Assembly: GCA_046723735.1 (NCBI GenBank)
Contig: JBKOVB010000086.1
Location: 1 to 9,369 of the forward strand
Source: RYN-111 sp046723735
GTDB lineage: Bacteria > Actinomycetota > Actinomycetes > Mycobacteriales > SCTD01
Direction: 5' to 3'
Length of the DNA stretch: 9,369 bases
In this document: one piece after another, positions 1 through 6,863 of the stretch
Position numbering within the stretch: position 1 is the first letter of the stretch
Layout of the letters: each line of letters starts with the position of its first letter
Translations under genes and position numbers: made by a program
Notes under the pieces: generated by a model
The model's database searches: none
Told to the model about the DNA's origin: nothing
What the model saw: only the letters and a program-made list of their open reading frames with translations

Positions 1-266
1 TCCTCGCCAACACCACTGCCTGGATCTTCACCGAGATGGGGCGCCAGCCGTGGACCGTCTTCGGCCTGCTGAAGACGACCGACTCGGAGTCGCCGACCGT
101 CGGTGCCGGCGTCGTGTCCACCAGCCTCGTGGCACTGACAACGATCTACGCCGTGTTCGCGGTGGTCGAGGTCCGGTTGCTGCTGGCTGCCATCCGCACG
201 GGGCCACCGGCCGAGGAGGTCGACCTGTCGGGCGCCGAAGAGCGCCGTCCGAGCTTCGCCTACTGA
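1..266 (+). CDS. cydA: Cytochrome bd ubiquinol oxidase subunit I, C-terminal fragment
   Basis: Only the last 87 codons are present; the gene enters from the left edge, with the first full codon at base 3, and ends at a TGA at 264-266. CydA is the haem-carrying, quinol-oxidising membrane subunit of cytochrome bd oxidase. The fragment contains the family hallmark WIFTEMGRQPW (bases 21-53). In E. coli CydA the equivalent Glu and Arg are conserved residues near the haems (about E445 and R448, from memory). A final membrane helix follows (roughly bases 108-200), then a short charged cytoplasmic tail ending SFAY. The residue before the Trp is Ala where CydA usually has Gly, a mild change. The Q-loop and haem-ligand residues lie outside the window, so the subtype cannot be judged. 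cydB starts 13 bases downstream, consistent with one operon. Confidence 0.96.
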   Translation, partial: LANTTAWIFTEMGRQPWTVFGLLKTTDSESPTVGAGVVSTSLVALTTIYAVFAVVEVRLLLAAIRTGPPAEEVDLSGAEERRPSFAY

Positions 267-269
267 AAC

Positions 270-273
270 AGGA
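270..273 (+). promoter_or_regulatory. Ribosome binding site of cydB
   Basis: AGGA lies 6 bases before the cydB ATG, in the 13-base gap after the cydA stop. It is the only plausible Shine-Dalgarno sequence in the gap and supports the ATG at 280. Confidence 0.6.
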
Positions 274-279
274 CCTGCC

Positions 280-1320
280 ATGCATCTCTACGACCTCTGG
301 TTCGTCCTCATCGCGGTGCTGTGGGTGGGGTACTTCGTGCTCGAGGGCTTCGACTTCGGTGTCGGCATGCTCGTCCGCGCCCTCGGCAGGGACGAGGTGG
401 AGCACCGGGTCGTCATCAACACCGTCGGACCCGTCTGGGACGGGAACGAGGTGTGGCTGCTGGTGGCCGGCGGTGCCACCTTCGCAGCGTTCCCGGACTG
501 GTACGCCACGCTGTTCAGCGGCTTCTACCTGCCGTTGCTGCTGATCCTGCTGGCCCTCATCGCCCGAGGCCTGGCCTTCGAGTACCGCGGCAAGCGCGAC
601 GACCCGAGCTGGCGCCGCAACTGGGACCTCGCCCTGCTCATCGGCTCGGCCGTGCCCGCCCTGCTGTGGGGCGTCGCGTTCGCCAACGTCGTGCGCGGCG
701 TGCCGATCGACGCGGCGAAGTCCTACACCGGCAGCTTCTTCACGCTGCTCAACCCCTACGCGCTGCTGGGAGGCCTGACGACGCTGACCGTCTTCCTGCT
801 GCACGGCTCGCTGTTCCTGGCTCTGAAGACGCGCGGAGCCGTGCGCGAGCGGGCCGTCGCCCTCGCCACCCGGCTGTTCCCGGTGACCGTCCCGGTGGCG
901 GCGGTGTTCCTGCTCTGGACGCTGGGTCAGCGGGGCGACGCCAAGGCCTTCGTCGCCGTCCTGGTGGCCGCCGTGGCGCTGCTGGTCGCGTGGTACTGGC
1001 ACGCCCGCGGTCGGGACGGCTGGGCCTTCGGGTTCAGCGCCGGCGCCATCGCGGCCACCGTCGCGGCGCTGTTCCTCGCGCTCTACCCGGACGTGATGCC
1101 GTCGTCGACCAGCCCGGCGTACAGCCTGACGGTCTCGAACGCCTCGAGCTCGCCGTACACCCTCGGCGTCATGACCTGGGTCGCGCTGCTCGGCACGCCC
1201 GTCGTGCTGGGCTACCAGGCCTGGACCTTCTGGGTGTTCCGCCGGCGCGTGGGGGTGGAGGACATTCCGCCGCCCGCACCGGTCACGGGCACCCCGGCCG
1301 GCATCGGCACCGGATCGTGA
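280..1320 (+). CDS. cydB: Cytochrome bd ubiquinol oxidase subunit II
   Basis: This 346-residue protein has the normal length of CydB, the second integral membrane subunit of the bd-type terminal oxidase, which pairs with CydA to reduce oxygen using quinol. Family signatures are clear: EGFDFGVGM at residues 22-30, VGPVWDGNEVWLL at 49-61 followed by AGGATFAAFP, and near the C-terminus NASSSPYTLGVMTWVALLGT, which leads into the last membrane helix and a basic RRR end. About eight to nine hydrophobic helices are visible along the chain. The ATG is backed by AGGA 6 bases upstream. The stop overlaps the cydD GTG start (GTGA), indicating coupled translation. Nothing is truncated or frameshifted. The assignment rests on motif recognition plus position between cydA and cydD. 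Confidence 0.97.
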   Translation: MHLYDLWFVLIAVLWVGYFVLEGFDFGVGMLVRALGRDEVEHRVVINTVGPVWDGNEVWLLVAGGATFAAFPDWYATLFSGFYLPLLLILLALIARGLAFEYRGKRDDPSWRRNWDLALLIGSAVPALLWGVAFANVVRGVPIDAAKSYTGSFFTLLNPYALLGGLTTLTVFLLHGSLFLALKTRGAVRERAVALATRLFPVTVPVAAVFLLWTLGQRGDAKAFVAVLVAAVALLVAWYWHARGRDGWAFGFSAGAIAATVAALFLALYPDVMPSSTSPAYSLTVSNASSSPYTLGVMTWVALLGTPVVLGYQAWTFWVFRRRVGVEDIPPPAPVTGTPAGIGTGS

Positions 1321-2975
1321 GACCGGTCGACCCGCGGCTACTGCGGCACGCCCCCGGCGCGCGGGTCGGCGCCGTCCTCACGGTCCTCCTCAGCGGCGGC
1401 CGTGCCGTCCTGGCGGTGGCCCAGGCGCTGCTGCTGGCGCACGTGCTCGCCACCGGCTTCGCGGGGGGGCGGGTGCCGGTCAGGGCGCTGGTGGCCCTGC
1501 TGGTCGTCCTGGTCCTGCGCGGGGTGGCCGCTGCGGCCCAGGACGTGGTGAGCACCCGCACGGCGGCAGCCGCCAAGCTCGACCTCCGGCGCGCCGTCCT
1601 GGCCCAGGTCACGGCGCTCGGGCCGGGGTGGCTGGCCGGCCGGCGCGCGGGCGAGCTCGCCACCCTGCTCGGCAGCGGTGTGGAGGCCCTGGACGGCTGG
1701 TTCCGCCTCTACCTGCCGCAGCTGGTGCTCGCCGTCGCCGTCCCGGCTGCGGTGCTCGTCGCTCTCGCCGCGACCGACTGGCGCACCGCGCTCGTCGTGG
1801 GGCTCAGCCTGCCGCTGCTGCCGCTGTTCCTGGCCCTGGTCGGGCTCCACACGCGTGACCGCACCGCACGGCAGTGGCAAGCGCTGTCGGACCTCGGCGG
1901 CCACTTCCTCGACGTCGTGACCGGCCTGCCGACGCTGCGAGTGTTCGGCCGGGCACAGGCCCAGGTGGGCGTGCTCCGCAGGGTCACCGCGGAGCACCGC
2001 GCCGCCTCGATGACCACGCTGCGGACGGCGTTCCTGTCCGCCTTCGTGCTCGAGCTGGTCGCGACCCTTTCGGTCGCCGTCGTCGCCGTCTCGGTGGGCT
2101 TCCGGCTGCTCGACGGCGACGTCACGCTCGAGACCGCGCTGGTCGCGCTGCTGCTCGCTCCGGAGGCCTTCCTGCCGCTCCGAGCGGTCGGCACCGGCTT
2201 CCACGCCGCGATGGACGGTGTGACAGCCGCGGACGCGGCCTTCGCCGTGCTCGACGCCCCACGGCCCCAGGAGCAGCAGGGAACGCGCAGCGTCGTCCCC
2301 GGCGTGCTCCAGCTCGAGCACGTGACCGTACGGCGGGACGGCCGAGCGATGCCCGCGCTCGACACCTGCGACCTCGAGATCCGCCCCGGCGAGCAGCTGG
2401 CCCTCGTGGGCCCGAGCGGCGCCGGTAAGTCGAGCCTGCTGGCGCTCCTCCTGGGCCTGCTCCGTCCCGACGAGGGACGTGTCCTCGTCGACGGCACCGA
2501 CCTGCGCGAGGTCGACCTGACCGGCTGGCAGGCTCAGGTGGCCTGGGTGCCGCAGGCACCGCACCTGTTCGCTGCCAGCATCGCAGACAACATCCGCCTC
2601 GGCCGGCCGGACGCCACCGACGCGCAGGTACGGGAGGCTGCGCTCGCGGCACACGTGACTGAGTTCGCCGACGAGCTGTCGCAGGGCCTCGACACGGTGC
2701 TCGGCGAGCACGGCGCCGGCCTGTCGGTCGGGCAACAGCGCCGCGTCGCGCTGGCCCGCGCGTTCCTGCGCGACGCACCGCTCGTGCTGCTCGACGAGCC
2801 GACCGCCGGGCTGGACGGGCACAGCGAGGCGCTCGTCGCCGGCGCGCTCGACCGGCTCTGCCGCGGCCGCACCGTGGTGCTCGCTACGCACCGCCTCGAA
2901 CTCGTCCGTCCCGACCACCACGTGGTGCGCCTCGACGGGGGCCGGGTGCAGGGGCCGGCGGCGGTGCCGGCATGA
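1317..2975 (+). CDS. cydD: ABC transporter CydD, cytochrome bd assembly (membrane-ATPase half)
   Basis: A 552-residue half-transporter with an N-terminal six-helix type exporter domain (about residues 1-310) and a C-terminal ATPase. Walker A GPSGAGKS is at 365-372 (Lys371), a signature LSVGQ at 469-473 (Val in place of the second-position Gly of LSGGQ), Walker B LVLLDEPT at 489-496 (Asp493, Glu494) and the switch His is 525. With CydC it forms the inner-membrane heterodimer required to assemble cytochrome bd; reported substrates are thiols (cysteine, glutathione) and, from later structural work, haem. The GTG at 1317 is chosen because it overlaps the cydB TGA in a GTGA junction and gives a usual CydD N-terminus; no strong Shine-Dalgarno is visible, so coupling to cydB is likely. 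The same frame stays open far upstream inside cydB, but that stretch is a GC-driven shadow. The end overlaps cydC in ATGA. Confidence 0.95.
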   Translation: MRPVDPRLLRHAPGARVGAVLTVLLSGGRAVLAVAQALLLAHVLATGFAGGRVPVRALVALLVVLVLRGVAAAAQDVVSTRTAAAAKLDLRRAVLAQVTALGPGWLAGRRAGELATLLGSGVEALDGWFRLYLPQLVLAVAVPAAVLVALAATDWRTALVVGLSLPLLPLFLALVGLHTRDRTARQWQALSDLGGHFLDVVTGLPTLRVFGRAQAQVGVLRRVTAEHRAASMTTLRTAFLSAFVLELVATLSVAVVAVSVGFRLLDGDVTLETALVALLLAPEAFLPLRAVGTGFHAAMDGVTAADAAFAVLDAPRPQEQQGTRSVVPGVLQLEHVTVRRDGRAMPALDTCDLEIRPGEQLALVGPSGAGKSSLLALLLGLLRPDEGRVLVDGTDLREVDLTGWQAQVAWVPQAPHLFAASIADNIRLGRPDATDAQVREAALAAHVTEFADELSQGLDTVLGEHGAGLSVGQQRRVALARAFLRDAPLVLLDEPTAGLDGHSEALVAGALDRLCRGRTVVLATHRLELVRPDHHVVRLDGGRVQGPAAVPA

Positions 2976-4636
2976 GCGCGGTCCGGTTCGTGCTCGTGCA
3001 GGGGCGCGGCCACCGGGCACGTCTGCTGCTCGCGGCCGTCCTCTCCGCCGGCACCTACCTCGCCGCCGTCGCGCTGCTCGGAGTCTCCGCCTGGCTGATC
3101 AGCCGGGCCGCCGAGCATCCCGAGGCGGCGGCCCTCACGCTGGCGGCCGTCGGCGTCCGGGCGCTGGGGATCACACGGGGGCTGTCCCGCTATGCCGAGC
3201 GGCTCGTCGGTCATGACGCCGCCCTGCGCACCGTTGCCGACCTGCGGGTGGCGGTCTACCAGGCCTTGGTACGGCGGGAGGCGCGCGCCCCGCGTGACGG
3301 CGAGGTGCTCTCGGGCGTCGTCGCGGACGTCGACGCGGTGCAGGACCTCTGGCTGCGCTGCCTGCTGCCCCTGGCCGCGGCCGGCCTCGTCGCCGCGGCG
3401 AGCGTCGGCGTGGTCGGCTGGCTGCTGCCGCAGGCCGGGCTCGTGCTCCTCGTCGGCCTCGGCGGTGCCCTGGTCCTCGTGCCGCTGCTCTCCGCGGCGG
3501 CGGCTCGGCACGAGCTCGCGCGGGCCGGTGCCCGCGCCGCCTACCAGGTGAAGGTCTTGGACGCGGTGCGCGGCTGCGCGGACCTGCAGGTGCACGGCGC
3601 GCTGGCCGACGCGGTGGCGAAGGCGGACGCCGACGCCGACGCGCTGTCGCGCGCCGACCGGCGCTCCGCCGGCGGGGGGGCGCTCGTGTCCGGGACCGCC
3701 GGGGTGCTGCAGGGCCTGACGGTGCTCGCCGTCGCGCTCGTCGCCCTGCCGGCGGTCCAGGACGGCCGGCTCCCTCGGGTCGACCTCGCCGTGGTGGTCC
3801 TCATCGCGCTGGCCGCCTTCGAGCCCGTGCAGCCGCTCGTCGATGCGGGCGCGTTGCTCCGCCGTACCGTGGGCGCCGCCCGCCGGCTGGCGGGCCTGCT
3901 GGACGCACCGCCCGCGCCGGCCCACCGCCCCCTGCCGACCTCGCAGGCGCCGGTCCTGACGGCCCGCGGCCTGGGAGTCCACCGCCCCGGAGCCACGAGA
4001 CCGACGCTGGCCGACGTCGACCTCGACCTCCGCCCCGGCCGTCGCGTGGTCCTCATCGGGCCGAGCGGTGCCGGCAAGTCGACGTTGCTGGCAGCCCTGG
4101 CGGGGCAGCTGCCGGCGGCGTCTGGCTCGGTGGAGCTCATGGGGGTCCCCGTGGCCGACGTCTCCGAGGTCGACGTGGCCCGGCACGTGGCGCTCGCCGA
4201 GCAGCACGCGCACCTTTTCCACACCTCCGTGCGCGACAACCTGCGCATCGGCCGGCCCGACGCCACGGACGACGAGATCGCCGCAGCCGCAGGGGAAGCC
4301 GGCCTCGCCGACTGGGTGGCCACCCTCCCCAACGCCTGGGAGACCAACGTCGGCGAGCGCGGGGACCAGCTGTCGGGCGGCGAGCGCCGCCGGCTCGCCG
4401 TCGCACGTGCGCTGCTGTCACCCGCGCCGCTGCTGCTGCTCGACGAGCCCACCGAGGGGCTCGACCCGGAAGCCGCCGACGCGCTGGTACGGCGGTTGTT
4501 GGCGCCTCGGCTCGACCGAGGCGTGCTGCTCGTCGCCCACCGCCTGGTGGCTCTGGAGCAGGCTGACGAGGTCGTGGTGCTCGAGCGTGGCCGGGTCGTG
4601 CGTCGCGGCCTGCCGGCTGAGCTCCTCGCCGGCTAG
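2972..4636 (+). CDS. cydC: ABC transporter CydC, cytochrome bd assembly (membrane-ATPase half)
   Basis: A 554-residue partner of CydD. The N-terminal half shows the CydC-type first helix with LLGVSAWLISRAAEHP (residues 35-50) and the conserved RYAERLVGHD (73-82). His81 aligns with the E. coli CydC His reported to contact haem (numbering from memory). The ATPase half has Walker A GPSGAGKST (363-371, Lys369), signature LSGGE (467-471), Walker B LLLLDEPT (487-494, with Asp491 and Glu492) and switch His523. Both ATP sites of the CydDC pair therefore look intact. The ATG overlaps the cydD stop by 4 bases. The TAG stop at 4634-4636 overlaps the stop of the convergent gene on the other strand. In some actinomycetes cydC and cydD are fused; here they are separate. 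Confidence 0.95.
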   Translation: MSAVRFVLVQGRGHRARLLLAAVLSAGTYLAAVALLGVSAWLISRAAEHPEAAALTLAAVGVRALGITRGLSRYAERLVGHDAALRTVADLRVAVYQALVRREARAPRDGEVLSGVVADVDAVQDLWLRCLLPLAAAGLVAAASVGVVGWLLPQAGLVLLVGLGGALVLVPLLSAAAARHELARAGARAAYQVKVLDAVRGCADLQVHGALADAVAKADADADALSRADRRSAGGGALVSGTAGVLQGLTVLAVALVALPAVQDGRLPRVDLAVVVLIALAAFEPVQPLVDAGALLRRTVGAARRLAGLLDAPPAPAHRPLPTSQAPVLTARGLGVHRPGATRPTLADVDLDLRPGRRVVLIGPSGAGKSTLLAALAGQLPAASGSVELMGVPVADVSEVDVARHVALAEQHAHLFHTSVRDNLRIGRPDATDDEIAAAAGEAGLADWVATLPNAWETNVGERGDQLSGGERRRLAVARALLSPAPLLLLDEPTEGLDPEAADALVRRLLAPRLDRGVLLVAHRLVALEQADEVVVLERGRVVRRGLPAELLAG

Positions 4637-4651
4637 ACGCTCGCCAGCCGG
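4629..4651. terminator. Possible bidirectional hairpin at convergent gene ends
   Basis: CCGGCT at 4629-4634 can pair with AGCCGG at 4646-4651, giving a perfect 6-bp stem around an 11-base loop. It covers the stops of both cydC and the convergent minus-strand gene. There is no U-tract on either side. It could be a U-less actinobacterial terminator or simply chance pairing in GC-rich DNA. No better terminator was seen between the two operons. Confidence 0.25.
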
Positions 4652-5052
4652 GACGCGAAGCCTTGCACGATGCCCCGCAGCACCCAGCGCTGGAGCGGTC
4701 CGGTGAACGCGGGCAGCGGCACGAAGCTGGCCCGCCACCTGATCCGGGTGCCGCCGTCGGGCAGGGGCTCGAGGTCGACCTCGGCGCGGTAGTCCTTGAA
4801 GGGCGCCCACGAGTCCACGACGTACGCCAACCGGCGCCCCGGCACGTGCTCCACGATGCGCTCGGAGCTGCCCAGGGGTCCCACGCCGAGACGGCGGACC
4901 GCGCCGACCGTGCCCACCGGGTCGCCGGGCACGGCCCAGCGTGACCGCGGCACGAACGGGCCTGCCCACTCCGCCCAGCGGTCGCCCGCCTCGAGCACGG
5001 CGAACAACCGCTCGGGAGGTGAGGGCGACAGCGCCTCGGTCTCGAACTGCAC
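4633..5052 (-). CDS. SRPBCC-fold (START/polyketide-cyclase-like) protein
   Basis: A 139-residue protein with the layout of the SRPBCC superfamily, a helix-grip fold that encloses a hydrophobic ligand pocket. The first strand QFETEAL is followed by SPPERLFAVL (residues 11-20) and W26/W29 in DRWAEW. Central strands include RRLAYVVDS (73-81) and DYRAEVDLEPLPDGGTRIRW (87-106), and a long C-terminal helix runs through GPLQRWVLRGIVQGF (118-132). There is no signal peptide, so it is probably cytosolic. The ligand is unknown. The GTG at 5052 is preferred because the fold starts directly after it and TACGGT sits 6 bases upstream. An in-frame GTG at 5097, 4 bases after a GGAGG (5106-5102), would add 15 basic residues (total 154) and cannot be excluded. 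The gene is divergent from the Ddl-like operon and convergent with cydC, so membership in either pathway is unproven. Confidence 0.8.
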   Translation of the reverse strand: MQFETEALSPSPPERLFAVLEAGDRWAEWAGPFVPRSRWAVPGDPVGTVGAVRRLGVGPLGSSERIVEHVPGRRLAYVVDSWAPFKDYRAEVDLEPLPDGGTRIRWRASFVPLPAFTGPLQRWVLRGIVQGFASRLASV

Positions 5053-5058
5053 GAGCGG

Positions 5059-5064
5059 ACCGTA
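5059..5064 (-). promoter_or_regulatory. Candidate -10 box for the SRPBCC gene
   Basis: Read on the minus strand, TACGGT fits the TAnnnT consensus of housekeeping-sigma -10 boxes and ends 6 bases before the GTG at 5052, so transcription could start on the start codon (leaderless mRNA). No good -35 element is visible. The competing model is translation from GTG 5097, which has a GGAGG upstream. Confidence 0.35.
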
Positions 5065-5183
5065 CCGTCGTCTCCCTCGCGGACCTGGGCGGCACACGAC
5101 ACCTCCGGGCGGGCGAGGCACCGGCGCCCGACCGCGCGTGGCGCGCCCTGGAATCTCGGTGCACCAGTGACGCGGCCGACCAC

Positions 5184-5189
5184 TAGCCT
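5184..5189 (+). promoter_or_regulatory. Candidate -10 box of the Ddl-like/Mur operon, leaderless start
   Basis: TAGCCT matches TAnnnT and is followed by 7 bases and then GTG at 5197, the classic spacing of leaderless actinobacterial transcripts. There is no Shine-Dalgarno before 5197, which agrees with leaderless translation. The -35 region (about 5160-5166) does not resemble TTGACA, so a regulator or an extended element may contribute. This box decides the start of the downstream gene against the upstream GTG at 5167. Confidence 0.5.
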
Positions 5190-5196
5190 TTGCGGC

Positions 5197-6150
5197 GTGC
5201 ACCAGGTAGCGGTCATCTCCGGAGGTCTGTCGCACGAGCGGGACGTGTCCGTCCGCTCCGGCCGACGGCTGGCCGAGCAGCTCGTCAGGGCCGGCCTCGC
5301 CGTCGAGCACTGGGACGTCGACGAGCGCTTCGTCGGCCTGCTGCGCCAGCACGAGGCGGACGTGGCCTTCGTCGCGCTGCACGGCGGTTCGGGGGAGAAC
5401 GGCACCGTCCAGGCGCTGCTCGAGCTCGCCGGTCTGCCCTACGTCGGCTCCACGGCGGGTGCCTGCCGCGGCGCCTACGACAAGGCCATCGCGAAGACTC
5501 GGATGCTCGAGGCCGGGATCGCCACGCCCCGGTGGGTGACGCTGCCGAGCACGATCTTCCGCGAGGTCGGGCCGGAGAACCTCTACCACCTCGTCGACTC
5601 GGTCATCGGCCTGCCGCTGGTCGTCAAGCCGGTGGCGGGAGGGTCGGCGCTCGGCGTGTCGATCGTGCGCGAGGAGAGCGCGCTGCCCGGTGCGCTCGTG
5701 CAGGCCTTCTCGTACGGCGAGGACGTGCTCCTCGAGGCGTACGTCGAGGGCCTGGAGGTCACGGTCCCGGTGCTCGACCTGGGGGAGGGCCCGACGGCGC
5801 TCGCGCCGATCCTCGTCGAGGTGCCTGCCGGCACGACGTACGACTACCAGGCGCGCTACGACGCCTCCTCCAACGTGCGGTACACCTCCCTGCCCGACGA
5901 CGACACCCGGCTCGACGTGCCCGCGGTGCGTACGGTCGCCGAGGACGTCCACCGGCTGCTCGGCCTGCGCGACCTGTCGCGAGTCGACGTCATGGTCGGC
6001 CCTGACGGCGTCCCGCAGGTGCTCGAGGCGGCGGTCACGCCCGGGCTCACCGAGACCTCCACCTTCCCGCTGGCGGTCACCGCTGCCGGTCTGGACCTCG
6101 CCGAGGTGTACGCCACGCTCGTCCGCAACGCCGGCAAGCGCGGCGGCTGA
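5197..6150 (+). CDS. D-alanine-D-alanine ligase-like ATP-grasp enzyme A (divergent)
   Basis: A 317-residue ATP-grasp ligase of the Ddl family, which normally joins two D-Ala using ATP for peptidoglycan. Seen in order: GGLSHERDVS with Glu14 (DdlB Glu15), HGGSGENGT around Glu67, YDKAIAK, LVVKP with ATP-site Lys144, GGSALG with Ser150 (DdlB Ser150), LLEAYVEGLEVTV, TYDYQARY with Tyr221 (DdlB Tyr216, the residue that differs in D-Ala-D-Lac ligases), and RVDVMV. The metal-binding E-x-N motif reads E277-A-A279, so the Asn magnesium ligand is Ala. The following acceptor-pocket segment TPGLTETSTFP departs from the usual S-L pair. It is therefore probably not a standard Ddl; an altered substrate or weakened activity is inferred. 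Start GTG 5197 aligns with the first beta strand and a leaderless -10 box; GTG 5167 would add 10 unrelated residues. It is the first gene of a four-gene operon. Confidence 0.85.
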   Translation: MHQVAVISGGLSHERDVSVRSGRRLAEQLVRAGLAVEHWDVDERFVGLLRQHEADVAFVALHGGSGENGTVQALLELAGLPYVGSTAGACRGAYDKAIAKTRMLEAGIATPRWVTLPSTIFREVGPENLYHLVDSVIGLPLVVKPVAGGSALGVSIVREESALPGALVQAFSYGEDVLLEAYVEGLEVTVPVLDLGEGPTALAPILVEVPAGTTYDYQARYDASSNVRYTSLPDDDTRLDVPAVRTVAEDVHRLLGLRDLSRVDVMVGPDGVPQVLEAAVTPGLTETSTFPLAVTAAGLDLAEVYATLVRNAGKRGG

Positions 6151-6152
6151 AG

Positions 6153-6863
6153 GTGGCGCTGACAGCCCTGCTCGGCGGCGCCGTCCTTGCCGAGCGGAGC
6201 GGCGACGCGCCGCGCGTGCTGGCGCTGCACGGCTGGGGCCGGACGCGGGCCGACTGGGCCCAGGTCCTTGCAGGCGTCGACGCGCTCGCCGTCGACCTGC
6301 CCGGCTTCGGCGCATCACCAGCGCCCGCTGAGGCCTGGGGCTCGCGCCAGTACGCCGAGCTGCTCGCGCCGCTGCTCGCCGACGGCGGGTGGACGCTGGT
6401 GGGGCACAGCTTCGGCGGCCGGGTGGCGGTGCAGCTGGCAGCGGGGTGGCCCGGCGCCGTCGACCGGCTGGTGCTCACCGGGGTGCCGCTGCTCCGCCGT
6501 ACGACGGGCGGCAAGGCGCCCTTCGCGTTCCGGCTCGCCAAGCGGCTGCACGCCATGGGTCTGCTCAGCGACGAGCGCATGGAGGCCGAGCGCCGCAAGC
6601 GGGGGTCCGCGGACTACCGCGCCGCGACGGGCGTGATGCGAGACACCCTGGTACGGCTGGTGAACGAGGACTACCGCGACCTGCTCCCGGGCATCGAGGC
6701 ACCCGTGGAGCTGGTCTGGGGCGCGCACGACACGGCCGCGCCGCTCGAGATGGCGCGCGAGGCCGCCGCGCTGCTGCCCAAGGCGACGCTGACGGTCAGC
6801 GAGTCCAGCGCGCACCTGCTCGACCCGGCCCTGGTCGCCCTGCTGCGGGAGCGCCTGGCGTGA
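6153..6863 (+). CDS. Alpha/beta-fold hydrolase
   Basis: A 236-residue single-domain alpha/beta hydrolase with a complete predicted triad: nucleophile elbow GHSFGG with Ser86, acid Asp193 in VWGAHD, and His221 in SSAHLLD. The oxyanion motif HGWG is at residues 26-29 and the usual DLPGFGAS strand-loop at 48-55. A basic helical lid-like insert follows strand 6 (about residues 105-165). No signal peptide or membrane segment is seen, so it should be cytosolic. The family includes esterases, thioesterases, amidases and C-C hydrolases, and the sequence does not choose between them. It starts 2 bases after the upstream ligase stop and its own stop overlaps the Mur ligase start (GTGA). It is thus embedded between two peptide-ligase genes, which suggests cleavage, proofreading or transfer of an ester or amide in the same pathway (inference). 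Confidence 0.88.
   Translation: MALTALLGGAVLAERSGDAPRVLALHGWGRTRADWAQVLAGVDALAVDLPGFGASPAPAEAWGSRQYAELLAPLLADGGWTLVGHSFGGRVAVQLAAGWPGAVDRLVLTGVPLLRRTTGGKAPFAFRLAKRLHAMGLLSDERMEAERRKRGSADYRAATGVMRDTLVRLVNEDYRDLLPGIEAPVELVWGAHDTAAPLEMAREAAALLPKATLTVSESSAHLLDPALVALLRERLA
6847..6851 (+). promoter_or_regulatory. Ribosome binding site of the Mur ligase gene
   Basis: GGGAG lies 8 bases before GTG 6860, inside the end of the hydrolase gene. It is the clearest Shine-Dalgarno in this operon and supports the GTGA-overlap start of the Mur ligase gene. Confidence 0.55.

Larger units (their letters stand above)
5053..5196. other. Divergent intergenic region
   Basis: This is the only real non-coding gap in the window, 144 bases between two outward-reading genes. 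It holds -10-like boxes at both edges (TACGGT on the minus strand, TAGCCT on the plus strand), a GGAGG on the minus strand at 5106-5102, and an 8-bp palindrome GGTGCACC at 5158-5165 that would sit over the -35 position of the plus promoter. No convincing -35 TTGACA-like hexamer, riboswitch or small RNA was seen. Confidence 0.6.

Noticed and set aside
321..1316. The cydD frame stays open through most of cydB, suggesting a longer or fused CydD
   Set aside because: The translated extension is Arg/Gly/Pro-rich with no motif and overlaps the well-supported cydB. The GTG at 1317 in a GTGA overlap gives a normal CydD N-terminus.
1338..3020. Long antisense open frames (also about 2534-4222, 6671-8422 and the upstream extension of the minus frame to 6318)
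   Set aside because: They lie opposite genes with clear family motifs, have Arg/Gly/Pro/Ala-rich or Gln/His/Glu-rich composition and no recognisable domain. This is typical of open frames forced by high GC at third codon positions.
5100..5150. Short GC-rich inverted repeats (GGGCG/CGCCC, CGCG/CGCG) as a terminator or RNA structure
   Set aside because: Arms are 4-5 bp, expected by chance at this GC content, and there is no U-tract or known RNA motif.
5167..5196. Upstream GTG start for Ddl-like enzyme A
   Set aside because: It would add 10 residues before the first conserved beta strand, has no Shine-Dalgarno sequence, and would place the -10-like box inside the coding region.
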